Source: Bacillota bacterium (lineage in GTDB: Bacteria; Bacillota; Clostridia; Lachnospirales; Lachnospiraceae). Taken from it: a stretch of DNA of 64,000 nucleotides. Location of the stretch: contig JAEYRK010000041.1 in the NCBI GenBank assembly GCA_023435645.1, positions 33,023 through 97,022 on the forward strand, given 5' to 3'. Numbering within the stretch: the stretch's first letter is position 1; every line of letters begins with the position of its first letter. The notes under the pieces were generated by a model. It made no database searches. It saw nothing but the letters and a program-made list of their open reading frames with translations, and was not told the origin of the DNA. A program made the translations under genes and the position numbers. Positions 33,691 through 41,504 of the stretch are shown one piece after another.

Positions 33691-34755
33691 TTAATCAATT
33701 ATGGTATCCGTAATAAACAAGGTGAGTTCTTTCGTAAGATCCTTCTCAATCCATTCTTCAGGCTTCTCGCCATCCCTGTTCTTAATGATACGGATTACCG
33801 GTCTGGTCGGGCATTTCGCATTCTGCCTTAACACAATTCCTATCTCTTCCTGATTCGTGATTACCAGAGCCCCCGTTGGATAAGCGGCAACAGAAGCAAC
33901 GAAGGCTTCCACGACATTGAAATCAAATTTAACACCTGCCTGGCTGATAATATAGTCAATTGCATCATGTACCTTCATACGAATGGTTAGATTACCGTAT
34001 ACCCTGCTGTCAAACTCATCACATACAGCTGCTATCTTACTCCCTATCTTAATTTTATCTCCCTTCAGACGGAAGGGGTAGCCCGAACCATCCAGTCTCT
34101 CATGATGGCTAATTATAATGTCCTTTGATAATGAGGATAACCAATCCACCTTCTCTACAGCAGAATAACCATAGATAATATGCTTTTTGATTTCTTTAAG
34201 CTCCTTCTCAGAGCAATATTCCTCACGCAGATTCCGATAATCCATCGTAATATAGGTAAAGCCGATATCATGGAGAAGGCAGCCAATGGCGATATCCTTC
34301 ACCTTTGGCTTCGGTAGCTTTAATTTTAGTGCTAAGATAACGGAGAGTGCACAGACATTTAAGGAATGGGAATAGGTACTTTCATTTTTATTTCTAATGC
34401 TGGACAGGTTATACATCACCTCGGGTTCACTCATGATATCATATATAATCTCATCGGCTATATTTCTGATCTCATCCAGCTCCTGGTCATTATGGTAGGA
34501 ATACTTCAGAAGTATATTCCGGACAGCTTCCTGACATTGCTCCTTGATTTGAAGCTCGAGGCTTTCTGTTAGCTTAACTCCCTGAGCAAATTCATCATTC
34601 ACATAGATAAACTCTATATCCAATTCCCTTAATCGTTTCACATATTCTTTTTTTACTACAGTTCCTGCCGTCATTAATATAGAATTGTTATTGAGCAAGA
34701 TATCCTTAGCCAATAATTCATTCCCTTTCACGGAGTCTACAGAGATTATCCTCAT
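33691..34755 (-). CDS. HD-GYP domain phosphodiesterase
   Basis: This 354-residue cytosolic protein has an N-terminal region of about 110 residues (VDSVKGNELLAKDILLNNNS, seen in several HD-GYP proteins) and an HD-GYP domain. The metal-binding HD lies in CLLHDIGF, with later HHERLDGSGYP carrying the GYP signature. HD-GYP enzymes hydrolyse cyclic di-GMP, mainly to GMP. All visible catalytic residues are intact. AAAGGA precedes ATG. It could oppose the two GGDEF cyclases encoded 16-20 kb away in this window, which is an inference. Confidence 0.9.
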   Translation of the reverse strand: MRIISVDSVKGNELLAKDILLNNNSILMTAGTVVKKEYVKRLRELDIEFIYVNDEFAQGVKLTESLELQIKEQCQEAVRNILLKYSYHNDQELDEIRNIADEIIYDIMSEPEVMYNLSSIRNKNESTYSHSLNVCALSVILALKLKLPKPKVKDIAIGCLLHDIGFTYITMDYRNLREEYCSEKELKEIKKHIIYGYSAVEKVDWLSSLSKDIIISHHERLDGSGYPFRLKGDKIKIGSKIAAVCDEFDSRVYGNLTIRMKVHDAIDYIISQAGVKFDFNVVEAFVASVAAYPTGALVITNQEEIGIVLRQNAKCPTRPVIRIIKNRDGEKPEEWIEKDLTKELTLFITDTIID

Positions 34756-34993
34756 TATTAGTCCTTTCTTCTTACAGGATGCCCTACATGCACCTTACGG
34801 AGCTCCTTCACATTATACTATAATCATCCTATTTTCCGAGCTTGTTTTCAATCATACAATAGTTCTATCCCAATGCCTAGAGCATATCTATAATAAGAGT
34901 ATTAACTATTACTCTTATAGTTACATTATACATTAATTTCAATCTTTTTTGTATATTTGTAACAAAGAATCTTTGTAATGGTAAAATTTTTTA

Positions 34994-35011
34994 TTGTTAT
35001 TTATTTAACAA
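34994..35011. promoter_or_regulatory. Rex operator, upstream copy
   Basis: TTGTTAT-TTAT-TTAACAA differs from the Rex consensus TTGTTAA-N4-TTAACAA at one base. It lies immediately upstream of the adhE -35 box. Confidence 0.75.
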
Positions 35012-35017
35012 TATTCT

Positions 35018-35046
35018 TTGACAAACAAAAGAATTTCTGATATATT
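35018..35046 (+). promoter_or_regulatory. Promoter of adhE
   Basis: TTGACA (35018-35023) and TATATT (35041-35046) are separated by exactly 17 bases. This near-consensus sigma-A promoter is bracketed by two Rex sites. Confidence 0.85.
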
Positions 35047-35060
35047 TATCTCAGAAGCAA

Positions 35061-35078
35061 TTGTTAATTATTTAACAA
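35061..35078. promoter_or_regulatory. Rex operator, downstream copy
   Basis: TTGTTAATTATTTAACAA is a perfect match to the Rex palindrome. It lies about 15-32 bases after the -10 box, just before the adhE ribosome-binding site, where bound Rex would block transcription when NADH is low. Confidence 0.88.
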
Positions 35079-35093
35079 GCAAGGAGGATGTCT

Positions 35094-37712
35094 ATGAAGA
35101 CGACAAATCAACCCACACCCAAGGAACATGTGGATCAATTAGTTAAAAACGCTCTGGTTGCCCTCGATGAATTTTTACTGATGGATCAGGAAGCGATAGA
35201 TAAAATCGTTCATGAAATGGCCTTGGCCGGTCTTTCTAAGCAGCAGCTACTGGCTAAAATGGCCATAGAGGAAACCGGAAGAGGAATCTATGAGGATAAG
35301 ATTACGAAGAATATTTTTGCTACAGAATTCGTATGGCACTCCATTAAGTATCAAAAGACCGTCGGAATCATTGAAGATAACGACGAAGAGGATTATATGA
35401 TTGTAGCTGAACCGGTTGGCGTGGTTGCCGGTGTTACCCCTGTTACAAATCCCACCTCAACAACCATGTTTAAGTGTATTACCTGTATTAAAACCAGAAA
35501 TCCGATTATCTTTGGTTTCCATCCAAGTGCACAGAAATGCTCTGCCGAGGCAGCCAGAACTTTATACGAAGCAGCAAGAAAAGCCGGTGCACCAGAGAAT
35601 TGTATCCAGTGGATAGAGTTTCCTTCCATTGATGCAACAAGAGAGTTAATGAATCACCCCCATGTATCTATGATTCTGGCAACCGGCGGTTCCGGCATGG
35701 TGAAGCAGGCTTATTCCGCAGGAAAGCCGGCTCTCGGTGTTGGACCCGGTAATGTTCCTTGCTTTATCGATAAGACAGCAAATTTAAAACGTGCCGTAAA
35801 CGATCTCGTATTATCCAAATCCTTTGATAACGGTATGATCTGTGCATCCGAACAGGCTGCCATCATCGAAGCACCGGTATATCATGAGGCTGTAGCTCTC
35901 CTAAAGAAGGCCGGCTGCTACTTTACTACCAAGGAAGAAAGCCAGCGATTAGAAGCTGTCGTTATCAATAAGGATAATGGTAATGTTAATCCCGCTATCG
36001 TAGGCCAATCCCCCGCATATATCGCTTCCCTTGCCGGTATCAAGGTACCTGAGCATACGAAGATTATTTGTACTGAAATTGATGGTGTTGGTGATGGATA
36101 CCCCTTATCCAAGGAAAAGCTATCCCCGGTACTAGCTATTTTGAAGGCTGCTGATGTGGAGAAGGGCTTCCAGCTTTGTGAGAAAATGATTGATTTAGGT
36201 GGTCTTGGTCATTCCAGTGTAATTCACTCCACAGATAATAAAGTAATCAATGCCTTCTCTGCCAGAATGAGGACCGGACGTATCATCGTCAATTCTCCTT
36301 CCACCCATGGTGCCATCGGAGATCTTTATAATACGAATATGCCTTCCCTGACCTTAGGCTGTGGCTCCTACGGCGGCAATTCTACTACCCATAATGTATC
36401 AGCAGTGGATTTGGTGAATTATAAGAGAGTTGCTAAGAGGAGGGTTAATATGCAATGGTTTAAGGTTCCCAATAAGATTTATTTTGAGTCCGGCTCCACA
36501 GCGTATTTAGCTAAGATGCCCGGAATCACCAAAGCCTTTATCGTTACGGATCCTTCCATGACAGAGCTTGGTTATGTTAGTAAGGTGCTGTATCAGTTAA
36601 GAAAGCGGCCGGATTATGTTCACTGTGAGATCTTTGACCAGGTGGAGCCGGATCCCAGCTTGGATACGATATTAAAGGGTGTTGAGGAGATGAACAAGTT
36701 TAAGCCCGATGTCATTATTGCACTGGGCGGAGGCTCTGCAATTGATGCAGCTAAGGGTATGTGGTTATTCTTTGAGCATCCTGAAGCAGATTTTAAAAAT
36801 ATGTCCTTAAAATTCCTGGATATCAGAAAGAGAACCTATAAATTCCCGTCCCTTGGCAAGAAGGCACAGTTTGTGGCTATTCCCACCACCTCCGGAACCG
36901 GCTCAGAGGTAACCTCCTTTGCTGTTATTTCCGATCGGAAAGAAAACAAGAAGTATCCTCTGGCAGATTATGAACTAACCCCGGATGTTGCAATTATTGA
37001 CCCCGATTTTGTAATGAGTGTTCCGAAGAAATCCACAGCCTGGACCGGAATGGACGTATTAACCCACGCAATTGAGGCATATATCTCCATCCTGGCTTCC
37101 GATTATACCGATGCACTGGCGATTCACTCGATTGATATGGTATTCCGCTATCTGAAGGACTCCTATGATAAGGGAGCTGCTGATCCGGTTGCCAGAGAGA
37201 AGATGCATAATGCTTCTACCATTGCAGGTATGGCCTTTACCAATGCCTTCCTCGGAATTAACCACTCCCTAGCCCATAAGCTCGGTGGTGAGTACCATAT
37301 ACCCCATGGCTGTGCCAATGCAATTCTGCTTCCCCATGTCATAAGGTATAACGGAGTGGAATGCCCTACCAAGTTTACCTCCTGGCCAAAGTACGAAAGC
37401 TATATTGTAAGTGATAAGATTTATGAATTGATGCTGCGTCTCGGTAAAAATCCGAAGAGCAAGGCAGATGCTGTGGAAATGCTCGCAAAGGATGTAGAGG
37501 AGCTAAATAAGCACCTAGGCATTCCGGCAACATTAAAGGAATATGGCATTGACGAGAAATCCTTCCTTGCTAAGCTTCCGGAGCTGGCTGACTTAGCCTT
37601 TGGGGACCAGTGTACCACAGCGAATCCCAGATTACCCTTAGTCAGTGAGCTAGAAGATATTTATCTGCTTGCTTACTATGGTAAGGATATGGTACCTGAA
37701 AAGACAAAGTAA
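35094..37712 (+). CDS. adhE: Bifunctional acetaldehyde-CoA / alcohol dehydrogenase
   Basis: The start at 35094 is preferred because AAGGAGG is six bases upstream; an ATG at 35088 directly abuts that site. The 872-residue protein has an N-terminal aldehyde dehydrogenase domain with the catalytic cysteine in GMICASEQ (around residue 245). The C-terminal iron-dependent alcohol dehydrogenase domain has GGGSAIDAAKG and the metal histidines in GINHSLAHKLGGEYHIPHG. It reduces acetyl-CoA through acetaldehyde to ethanol, regenerating NAD. Two Rex sites around its promoter imply control by NADH/NAD ratio. Monocistronic, with a terminator at 37753-37790. Confidence 0.97.
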   Translation: MKTTNQPTPKEHVDQLVKNALVALDEFLLMDQEAIDKIVHEMALAGLSKQQLLAKMAIEETGRGIYEDKITKNIFATEFVWHSIKYQKTVGIIEDNDEEDYMIVAEPVGVVAGVTPVTNPTSTTMFKCITCIKTRNPIIFGFHPSAQKCSAEAARTLYEAARKAGAPENCIQWIEFPSIDATRELMNHPHVSMILATGGSGMVKQAYSAGKPALGVGPGNVPCFIDKTANLKRAVNDLVLSKSFDNGMICASEQAAIIEAPVYHEAVALLKKAGCYFTTKEESQRLEAVVINKDNGNVNPAIVGQSPAYIASLAGIKVPEHTKIICTEIDGVGDGYPLSKEKLSPVLAILKAADVEKGFQLCEKMIDLGGLGHSSVIHSTDNKVINAFSARMRTGRIIVNSPSTHGAIGDLYNTNMPSLTLGCGSYGGNSTTHNVSAVDLVNYKRVAKRRVNMQWFKVPNKIYFESGSTAYLAKMPGITKAFIVTDPSMTELGYVSKVLYQLRKRPDYVHCEIFDQVEPDPSLDTILKGVEEMNKFKPDVIIALGGGSAIDAAKGMWLFFEHPEADFKNMSLKFLDIRKRTYKFPSLGKKAQFVAIPTTSGTGSEVTSFAVISDRKENKKYPLADYELTPDVAIIDPDFVMSVPKKSTAWTGMDVLTHAIEAYISILASDYTDALAIHSIDMVFRYLKDSYDKGAADPVAREKMHNASTIAGMAFTNAFLGINHSLAHKLGGEYHIPHGCANAILLPHVIRYNGVECPTKFTSWPKYESYIVSDKIYELMLRLGKNPKSKADAVEMLAKDVEELNKHLGIPATLKEYGIDEKSFLAKLPELADLAFGDQCTTANPRLPLVSELEDIYLLAYYGKDMVPEKTK

Positions 37713-37752
37713 TCAAAATATTGTTAATACTCTAACTCCCTTATTCCTATAA

Positions 37753-37790
37753 AATCAGGCTGGACAAATGTCCAGCCTGATTCATTCTAC
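37753..37790 (+). terminator. Intrinsic terminator of adhE
   Basis: AATCAGGCTGGAC and GTCCAGCCTGATT form a perfect 13-base stem with loop AAAT, followed by CATTCTACTATT. The T tract is interrupted but the stem is very stable. Confidence 0.78.
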
Positions 37791-37792
37791 TA

Positions 37793-37930
37793 TTATTCAT
37801 TGGTAAGCTTCTCGTTCATGAAGACATCGACAATCCCTCTTATTGGCCTTATTCCTCCCTGAAAGAGAACCCCTTCATAGGCTGCCTCCTTCGTATCGAA
37901 TTCGCTCCCGCTATTCCATATATTTTCCAC
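37793..37930 (-). CDS. Possible small protein overlapping the DUF4446 gene end
   Basis: A 45-codon frame starts with GTG at 37930, overlaps the last 20 bases of the DUF4446 gene and ends just before the adhE terminator. The translation (starting VENIWNSGSEFDTKEAAYEG, ending FMNEKLTNE) looks protein-like and hydrophilic. No ribosome-binding site precedes the GTG. It may be translated by coupling, be reached by frameshift from the upstream gene, or be a decayed gene. Low confidence. Confidence 0.28.
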   Translation of the reverse strand: MENIWNSGSEFDTKEAAYEGVLFQGGIRPIRGIVDVFMNEKLTNE

Positions 37931-38423
37931 AGTTTAATGCCTGATTTAGAGCTGTTCTCTCATCTCCTGATAGTTCAAGGAAGGACTCCCCTTTGATAAT
38001 TTCCTTAAGATACGTATAACATCCTTCCCGACTGCTATGAACGGAATTGAGAAGGATTCCATTATTGTTTTTATCAAGCAGTGCCAGTACAAAGCTCAGC
38101 TTACCACCCATCTCTTTAAAGGCATCGTATTTAACAACTCCCACCTTCTGGTATGTAACCAGCAGGTTTTCTTTGATTTCTGCCAGCTCCTGGTGGACCA
38201 GCTTTGAATCAGCCTTCAGACCGTCTATATCTGCAAATCTAGCGAGTATTTTTGATTCAAGATTCACACCGTCTGAACCAGTCATAAACTTTTTGTACTT
38301 TACATTCATCTTATGTAGCTTAACCATACTAATAATCAATAAGATGAGTAAAATAAGACTAAGGGCTATTAGCCCGGCAAAAAACAGGTCAATGTTATTA
38401 CTTATGATCTCTTTGAAATTCAT
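37911..38423 (-). CDS. DUF4446 family membrane protein
   Basis: This 170-residue protein has one N-terminal transmembrane helix (about residues 13-33, LFFAGLIALSLILLILLIIS). A coiled segment follows, then the conserved DUF4446 core (VGVVKYDAFKEMGGKLSFVLALLDKNNNGILLNSVHSREG-like, around residues 97-135). The family is regularly found next to parB-soj in clostridia, as here (77 bp upstream is the parB stop). Function is unknown; the location hints at a link with chromosome segregation or the cell pole. Confidence 0.85.
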   Translation of the reverse strand: MNFKEIISNNIDLFFAGLIALSLILLILLIISMVKLHKMNVKYKKFMTGSDGVNLESKILARFADIDGLKADSKLVHQELAEIKENLLVTYQKVGVVKYDAFKEMGGKLSFVLALLDKNNNGILLNSVHSSREGCYTYLKEIIKGESFLELSGDERTALNQALNCGKYME

Positions 38424-38500
38424 CCCTACGTTCCTCCATAATTAGCTTTGGTTAAAATGGTAATTACCAAATATTTACATTTATTTAATTTAGCATTTCT

Positions 38501-39382
38501 TTATTTTATGGCCTCAAATAGTTCTATAATCCTCTCCAGCTCTTCATTGGAATAGTATTCAATTTCAATCTTTCCCCTATTCCTTTGCTTTCTATGTATG
38601 GAGACCTTTGTGCCTATAATATTACGAAATTTCTCTTCCAGCTCTCGATAGATTAACTCCTTCTCATCTGTTGCTGCAAACTGTTTTTGTGGCTTTTGAC
38701 TTAGAAGCTGCTTCACCAGCTTTTCTGTCTCCCGGACACTCATTTTCTCATCAAATATTTTGCAGGCCGTTTGATACTGGAGCTCTAGATCCTCGATGGG
38801 AAGAAGGGCTCTGGCATGTCCACTGGACAGAATGTCATCGATCAGCATCTGCTGAATTCTTTCATCAAGCTTTAATAACCTTAGGGCATTTGTAACAGCA
38901 GCACGGCTTTTTGATACCCGATCCGCTAGCTCATCCTGCTTCATATGGAACTCTTGAAGCAGTCTCTGGAAGGCTAAGGCTTCTTCAATAGGATTTAAGT
39001 CTTCTCTCTGGATGTTCTCAATTAATGCTATTTCAACGATTTCCTGAGGGGTATAGTCCTTAATAATTACAGGTACTTCTTTAAGCCCTGCAATTCTAGC
39101 TGCTCTCCATCTTCTCTCTCCTGCAATAATTTCATAGAACTTATCCCTTTTCTGTACAATTAATGGCTCTATAATCCCGAATTGCTTGATGGAATCAGCA
39201 AGCTCCTGTAGAGCATCCTCATCAAACTTCTTCCGGGGCTGAGCTTTGTTCGGTTCAAGCTCTCTGATCGGTATCAATGTTTCACGTGAAACAGGATCTG
39301 TTTTTGTGGTCTCTGCCTCCACAATACGCTCCGGTATCATTATATCAAGTCCCTTGCCTAATCCCTTCTTTAATGCGGACAT
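38501..39382 (-). CDS. parB: Chromosome partitioning protein ParB (Spo0J)
   Basis: This 293-residue ParB has the CTP-binding segment with GERRWRAARIAGL (about residues 92-104), ENIQREDLNPIEEALAF, an HTH that reads parS (QDELADRVSKSRAAVTNALRLL) and a C-terminal dimerisation domain. ParB clamps load at parS and spread along DNA, organising the origin for segregation. It is co-directional with soj, 59 bp downstream. Its own gene contains a parS site (39278-39293), encoding residues in PVSRET. Seven further sites lie upstream of soj. Confidence 0.96.
   Translation of the reverse strand: MSALKKGLGKGLDIMIPERIVEAETTKTDPVSRETLIPIRELEPNKAQPRKKFDEDALQELADSIKQFGIIEPLIVQKRDKFYEIIAGERRWRAARIAGLKEVPVIIKDYTPQEIVEIALIENIQREDLNPIEEALAFQRLLQEFHMKQDELADRVSKSRAAVTNALRLLKLDERIQQMLIDDILSSGHARALLPIEDLELQYQTACKIFDEKMSVRETEKLVKQLLSQKPQKQFAATDEKELIYRELEEKFRNIIGTKVSIHRKQRNRGKIEIEYYSNEELERIIELFEAIK
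39278..39293. promoter_or_regulatory. parS: parS site inside parB
   Basis: TGTTTCACGTGAAACA is a perfect 16-base parS palindrome inside the parB coding sequence. It reads through the codons for the VSRET stretch. An intragenic parS in spo0J is known from Bacillus. Confidence 0.95.
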
Positions 39383-39441
39383 GATTATCTCCTCCTAATT
39401 TGTAAATTACAGTATTAAGCCAAATATATATGGGTTTCTCA

Positions 39442-40263
39442 CTACTTTTTCTTACGATATTTCAGTTCACTGATCTCATTCTTGGCATATGTTTCAGCCT
39501 CATCCTTTTCTATGACTTCCATCGCCAACTGCCTATAGCCGTCTGCACCGGCTGACTTCGGATCATATAGATTAATTGGTAGACCATGGCTTGGTGCCTC
39601 TGCAAGTCTTACATTTCTGGGAATTATGGTCTTATAAATGTTTTGCTTTAAATTTTTCTTCACATTCTCAACCACTTGGAGAGAAAGATTTGTACGGGCA
39701 TCGAACATGGTAAATACGACTCCCTCCATTTCAAGCAATGGATTGAGCCTTTGCTTCACCAAGTTAATGGTATGGATCAATTGAGTTAGTCCCTCCAAAG
39801 CATAAAATTCACATTGGATTGGCACTAAAACTGTATCAGCTGTTGTCATGGCATTGACGGTAAGAGTATTCAGTGAAGGGGGACAATCAATAATAATAAA
39901 ATCGTACTCATCTCTAATTCGTTCTATATGCTTTTTTAATATGTACTCCCTGCCTTCTATACCAATTAATTCAATCTCTGCACCTGCAAGGTTTACATTG
40001 GATGGCAGAATGTCCAGGTTCTTATTAATATCACTGGTAATTCTACAGTCCTCCAATGTACATTCTCCAATAATCATCTGATATATCGTATTCTTCAATT
40101 TGTTCTTATCAATCCCAAGTCCACTGGAGGTATTTCCCTGCGGATCTATGTCAATCGTAAGAACCTTTCTATTCCTCTCTGCCAAGCAGGCAGATAAATT
40201 AATTGCCGTAGTAGTCTTACCAACTCCGCCTTTCTGGTTTGCAATAGCAATAACTCTAGCCAT
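39442..40263 (-). CDS. soj: Chromosome partitioning ATPase Soj (ParA)
   Basis: This 273-residue ParA/MinD-family ATPase has the deviant Walker A KGGVGKTT (residues 11-18), switch I DIDPQGN and Walker B-like FIIIDCPPSL. It has non-specific DNA-binding basic residues in the C-terminal half and a lysine-rich tail. With ParB it positions the origins, and in Bacillus it also controls DnaA. GGGAGGG precedes the ATG. The 1.24 kb upstream region is filled with parS sites, so ParB binding could feed back on transcription of the operon. Confidence 0.96.
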   Translation of the reverse strand: MARVIAIANQKGGVGKTTTAINLSACLAERNRKVLTIDIDPQGNTSSGLGIDKNKLKNTIYQMIIGECTLEDCRITSDINKNLDILPSNVNLAGAEIELIGIEGREYILKKHIERIRDEYDFIIIDCPPSLNTLTVNAMTTADTVLVPIQCEFYALEGLTQLIHTINLVKQRLNPLLEMEGVVFTMFDARTNLSLQVVENVKKNLKQNIYKTIIPRNVRLAEAPSHGLPINLYDPKSAGADGYRQLAMEVIEKDEAETYAKNEISELKYRKKK

Positions 40264-40425
40264 ATTTCCTGCCCTCCCTTAGTTCTTGTCTTGCGTCTTT
40301 GATAACTCTTTACATAAATCACATTATAACATTAATTACTATAGATATCTATATGAATGTGACGCATAGTACAATTTTATTGAATATTTCAATCGATATT
40401 TAATCGTAAATCCTTGATCAATTAA

Positions 40426-40441
40426 TGTTTCACGTGAAACA
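40426..40441. promoter_or_regulatory. parS: parS site 1 of array
   Basis: Perfect TGTTTCACGTGAAACA. This is the copy nearest soj, about 160 bp upstream of its start codon. Confidence 0.95.
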
Positions 40442-40553
40442 TAGCAGTAATATCCTTTATTCTCGGATTGTCCAGCACTTTTTCATCCGGTAATACTAGG
40501 TCCCGTGGTTATACCTATGACCTGATACAATACCATTCGCATTGGCAATATAA

Positions 40554-40569
40554 TGTTTCACGTGAAACA
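40554..40569. promoter_or_regulatory. parS: parS site 2 of array
   Basis: Perfect TGTTTCACGTGAAACA, 128 bp after site 1, heading a B-type unit. Confidence 0.95.
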
Positions 40570-40678
40570 TAACAGCATTATCCTTTTTCCTAGGTTGTCC
40601 AGCACTTTTCATCTGGAACTGTTAGGACTCTTGCTTATTCATATGGCCTGAAACATTACCATGCGTATTGGCATTATA

Positions 40679-40694
40679 TGTTTCACGTGAAACA
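40679..40694. promoter_or_regulatory. parS: parS site 3 of array
   Basis: Perfect TGTTTCACGTGAAACA, 125 bp after site 2, heading an A-type unit very close in sequence to unit 1. Confidence 0.95.
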
Positions 40695-40805
40695 TAGCAG
40701 TAATATCCTTTATCCTCGGATTGTCCAACACTTTTTTATCCGGTAATACTAGGTCCTGTATTTATATATGAACTGATACAATACCATTCGTAAGGGGAAA
40801 TGTTA

Positions 40806-40821
40806 TGTTTCACGTGAAACG
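40806..40821. promoter_or_regulatory. parS: parS site 4 of array
   Basis: TGTTTCACGTGAAACG matches parS at 15 of 16 bases; only the final base differs. Heads a B-type unit. Confidence 0.9.
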
Positions 40822-40931
40822 TAACAGTATTATCCTTACTCATTAGGTTGTCCTTTACTTACCATCCTGTACTGCAGGTCCCTTGTTTATTCATATGGCC
40901 TGATATATTACCATGAGTATTGGTACTATAA

Positions 40932-40947
40932 TGTTTCACGTGAAACA
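40932..40947. promoter_or_regulatory. parS: parS site 5 of array
   Basis: Perfect TGTTTCACGTGAAACA, 126 bp after site 4, heading an A-type unit. Confidence 0.95.
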
Positions 40948-41056
40948 TTGCAGTAATATCTTTTTTCTTTGGGTTGTCCCGCACCTTATTCCTCTAATAA
41001 TGTTAAGTCCATAGTTATTTCATATGGCCCCATTACCATGAGTATTGGCATTATAA

Positions 41057-41072
41057 TGTTTCACGTGAAACG
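41057..41072. promoter_or_regulatory. parS: parS site 6 of array
   Basis: TGTTTCACGTGAAACG, 15 of 16 bases, with the same final-base change as site 4 and heading a B-type unit. Confidence 0.9.
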
Positions 41073-41460
41073 TAACAGTATTATCCTTTGTCCTTAGGTT
41101 GTCCAGAACCTTTTCATCTGGTATTGCTAAGCCCCTTATTAATTCAAATGGCCTGATACGTTGCCATGGGCATTGGGATTAAACAATGATATTTTACTTA
41201 TAAACTATCGGGTTCATTACTTTGCTTAAAGTTTCCCCTGTTTCTGTTGATCCGGTGTTGTTAAGTCTTCAAATATATTCATGACTTGATACACTACCCT
41301 GGGTTCAGTGCTGATCATAACACGGCTTATATTCCAATCGACATTCATATATACTTTTCGCTCATATATAATAAGTTAAATTCGTATTATTTCCTTATCC
41401 GAGTATCTGCTTTTCTATAAGATGAAGTAATTAACCTATGCCTATTGATAAAGCAACAAA

Positions 41461-41488
41461 AAGGAATGTTTCACGTGAAACATTCCTT
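41461..41488. terminator. parS: parS palindrome doubling as the degU terminator
   Basis: The perfect parS at 41467-41482 is extended by AAGGAA and TTCCTT into a 28-base perfect inverted repeat, 17 bases beyond the stop of the degU-like gene. On the minus strand the stem is followed by TTTTTG, giving an intrinsic terminator whose stem is the ParB binding site. Confidence 0.8.
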
Positions 41489-41504
41489 CCCTTCATCTCT
41501 TATA

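Larger units (their letters stand above)
40426..41180. repeat. Tandem array of six 125-128 bp parS-headed repeats
   Basis: parS palindromes start at 40426, 40554, 40679, 40806, 40932 and 41057, giving intervals of 128, 125, 127, 126 and 125 bp. After each parS the spacers align with one another: AGTAATATCC or AGTATTATCC, then GGTTGTCC near +37, then TTACCATG-GTATTGG-ATTATAA just before the next site. Units 1, 3 and 5 share one variant of the first block (GCAGTAATATC) and units 2, 4 and 6 another (AACAG-ATTATCC), so the array alternates A and B types. Confidence 0.93.
40264..41504. other. Non-coding parS array region upstream of soj
   Basis: A 1.24 kb stretch has no credible coding frame. It contains six tandem units of about 126 bp each headed by a parS site (40426-41180 approximately) and a degenerate seventh unit without parS. 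The remainder is AT-rich, and a last parS palindrome sits at 41467-41482. It lies between soj and the degU-like gene, both on the minus strand. Confidence 0.9.

Noticed and set aside
35088..35093. Upstream ATG as adhE start
   Set aside because: It directly abuts AAGGAGG with no spacer, whereas the ATG at 35094 has ideal spacing.
40426..41082. Regularly spaced palindromic repeats resembling a CRISPR array
   Set aside because: The repeats are 16-base parS sites, the spacers are about 110 bp and homologous to each other, and no cas genes are present.
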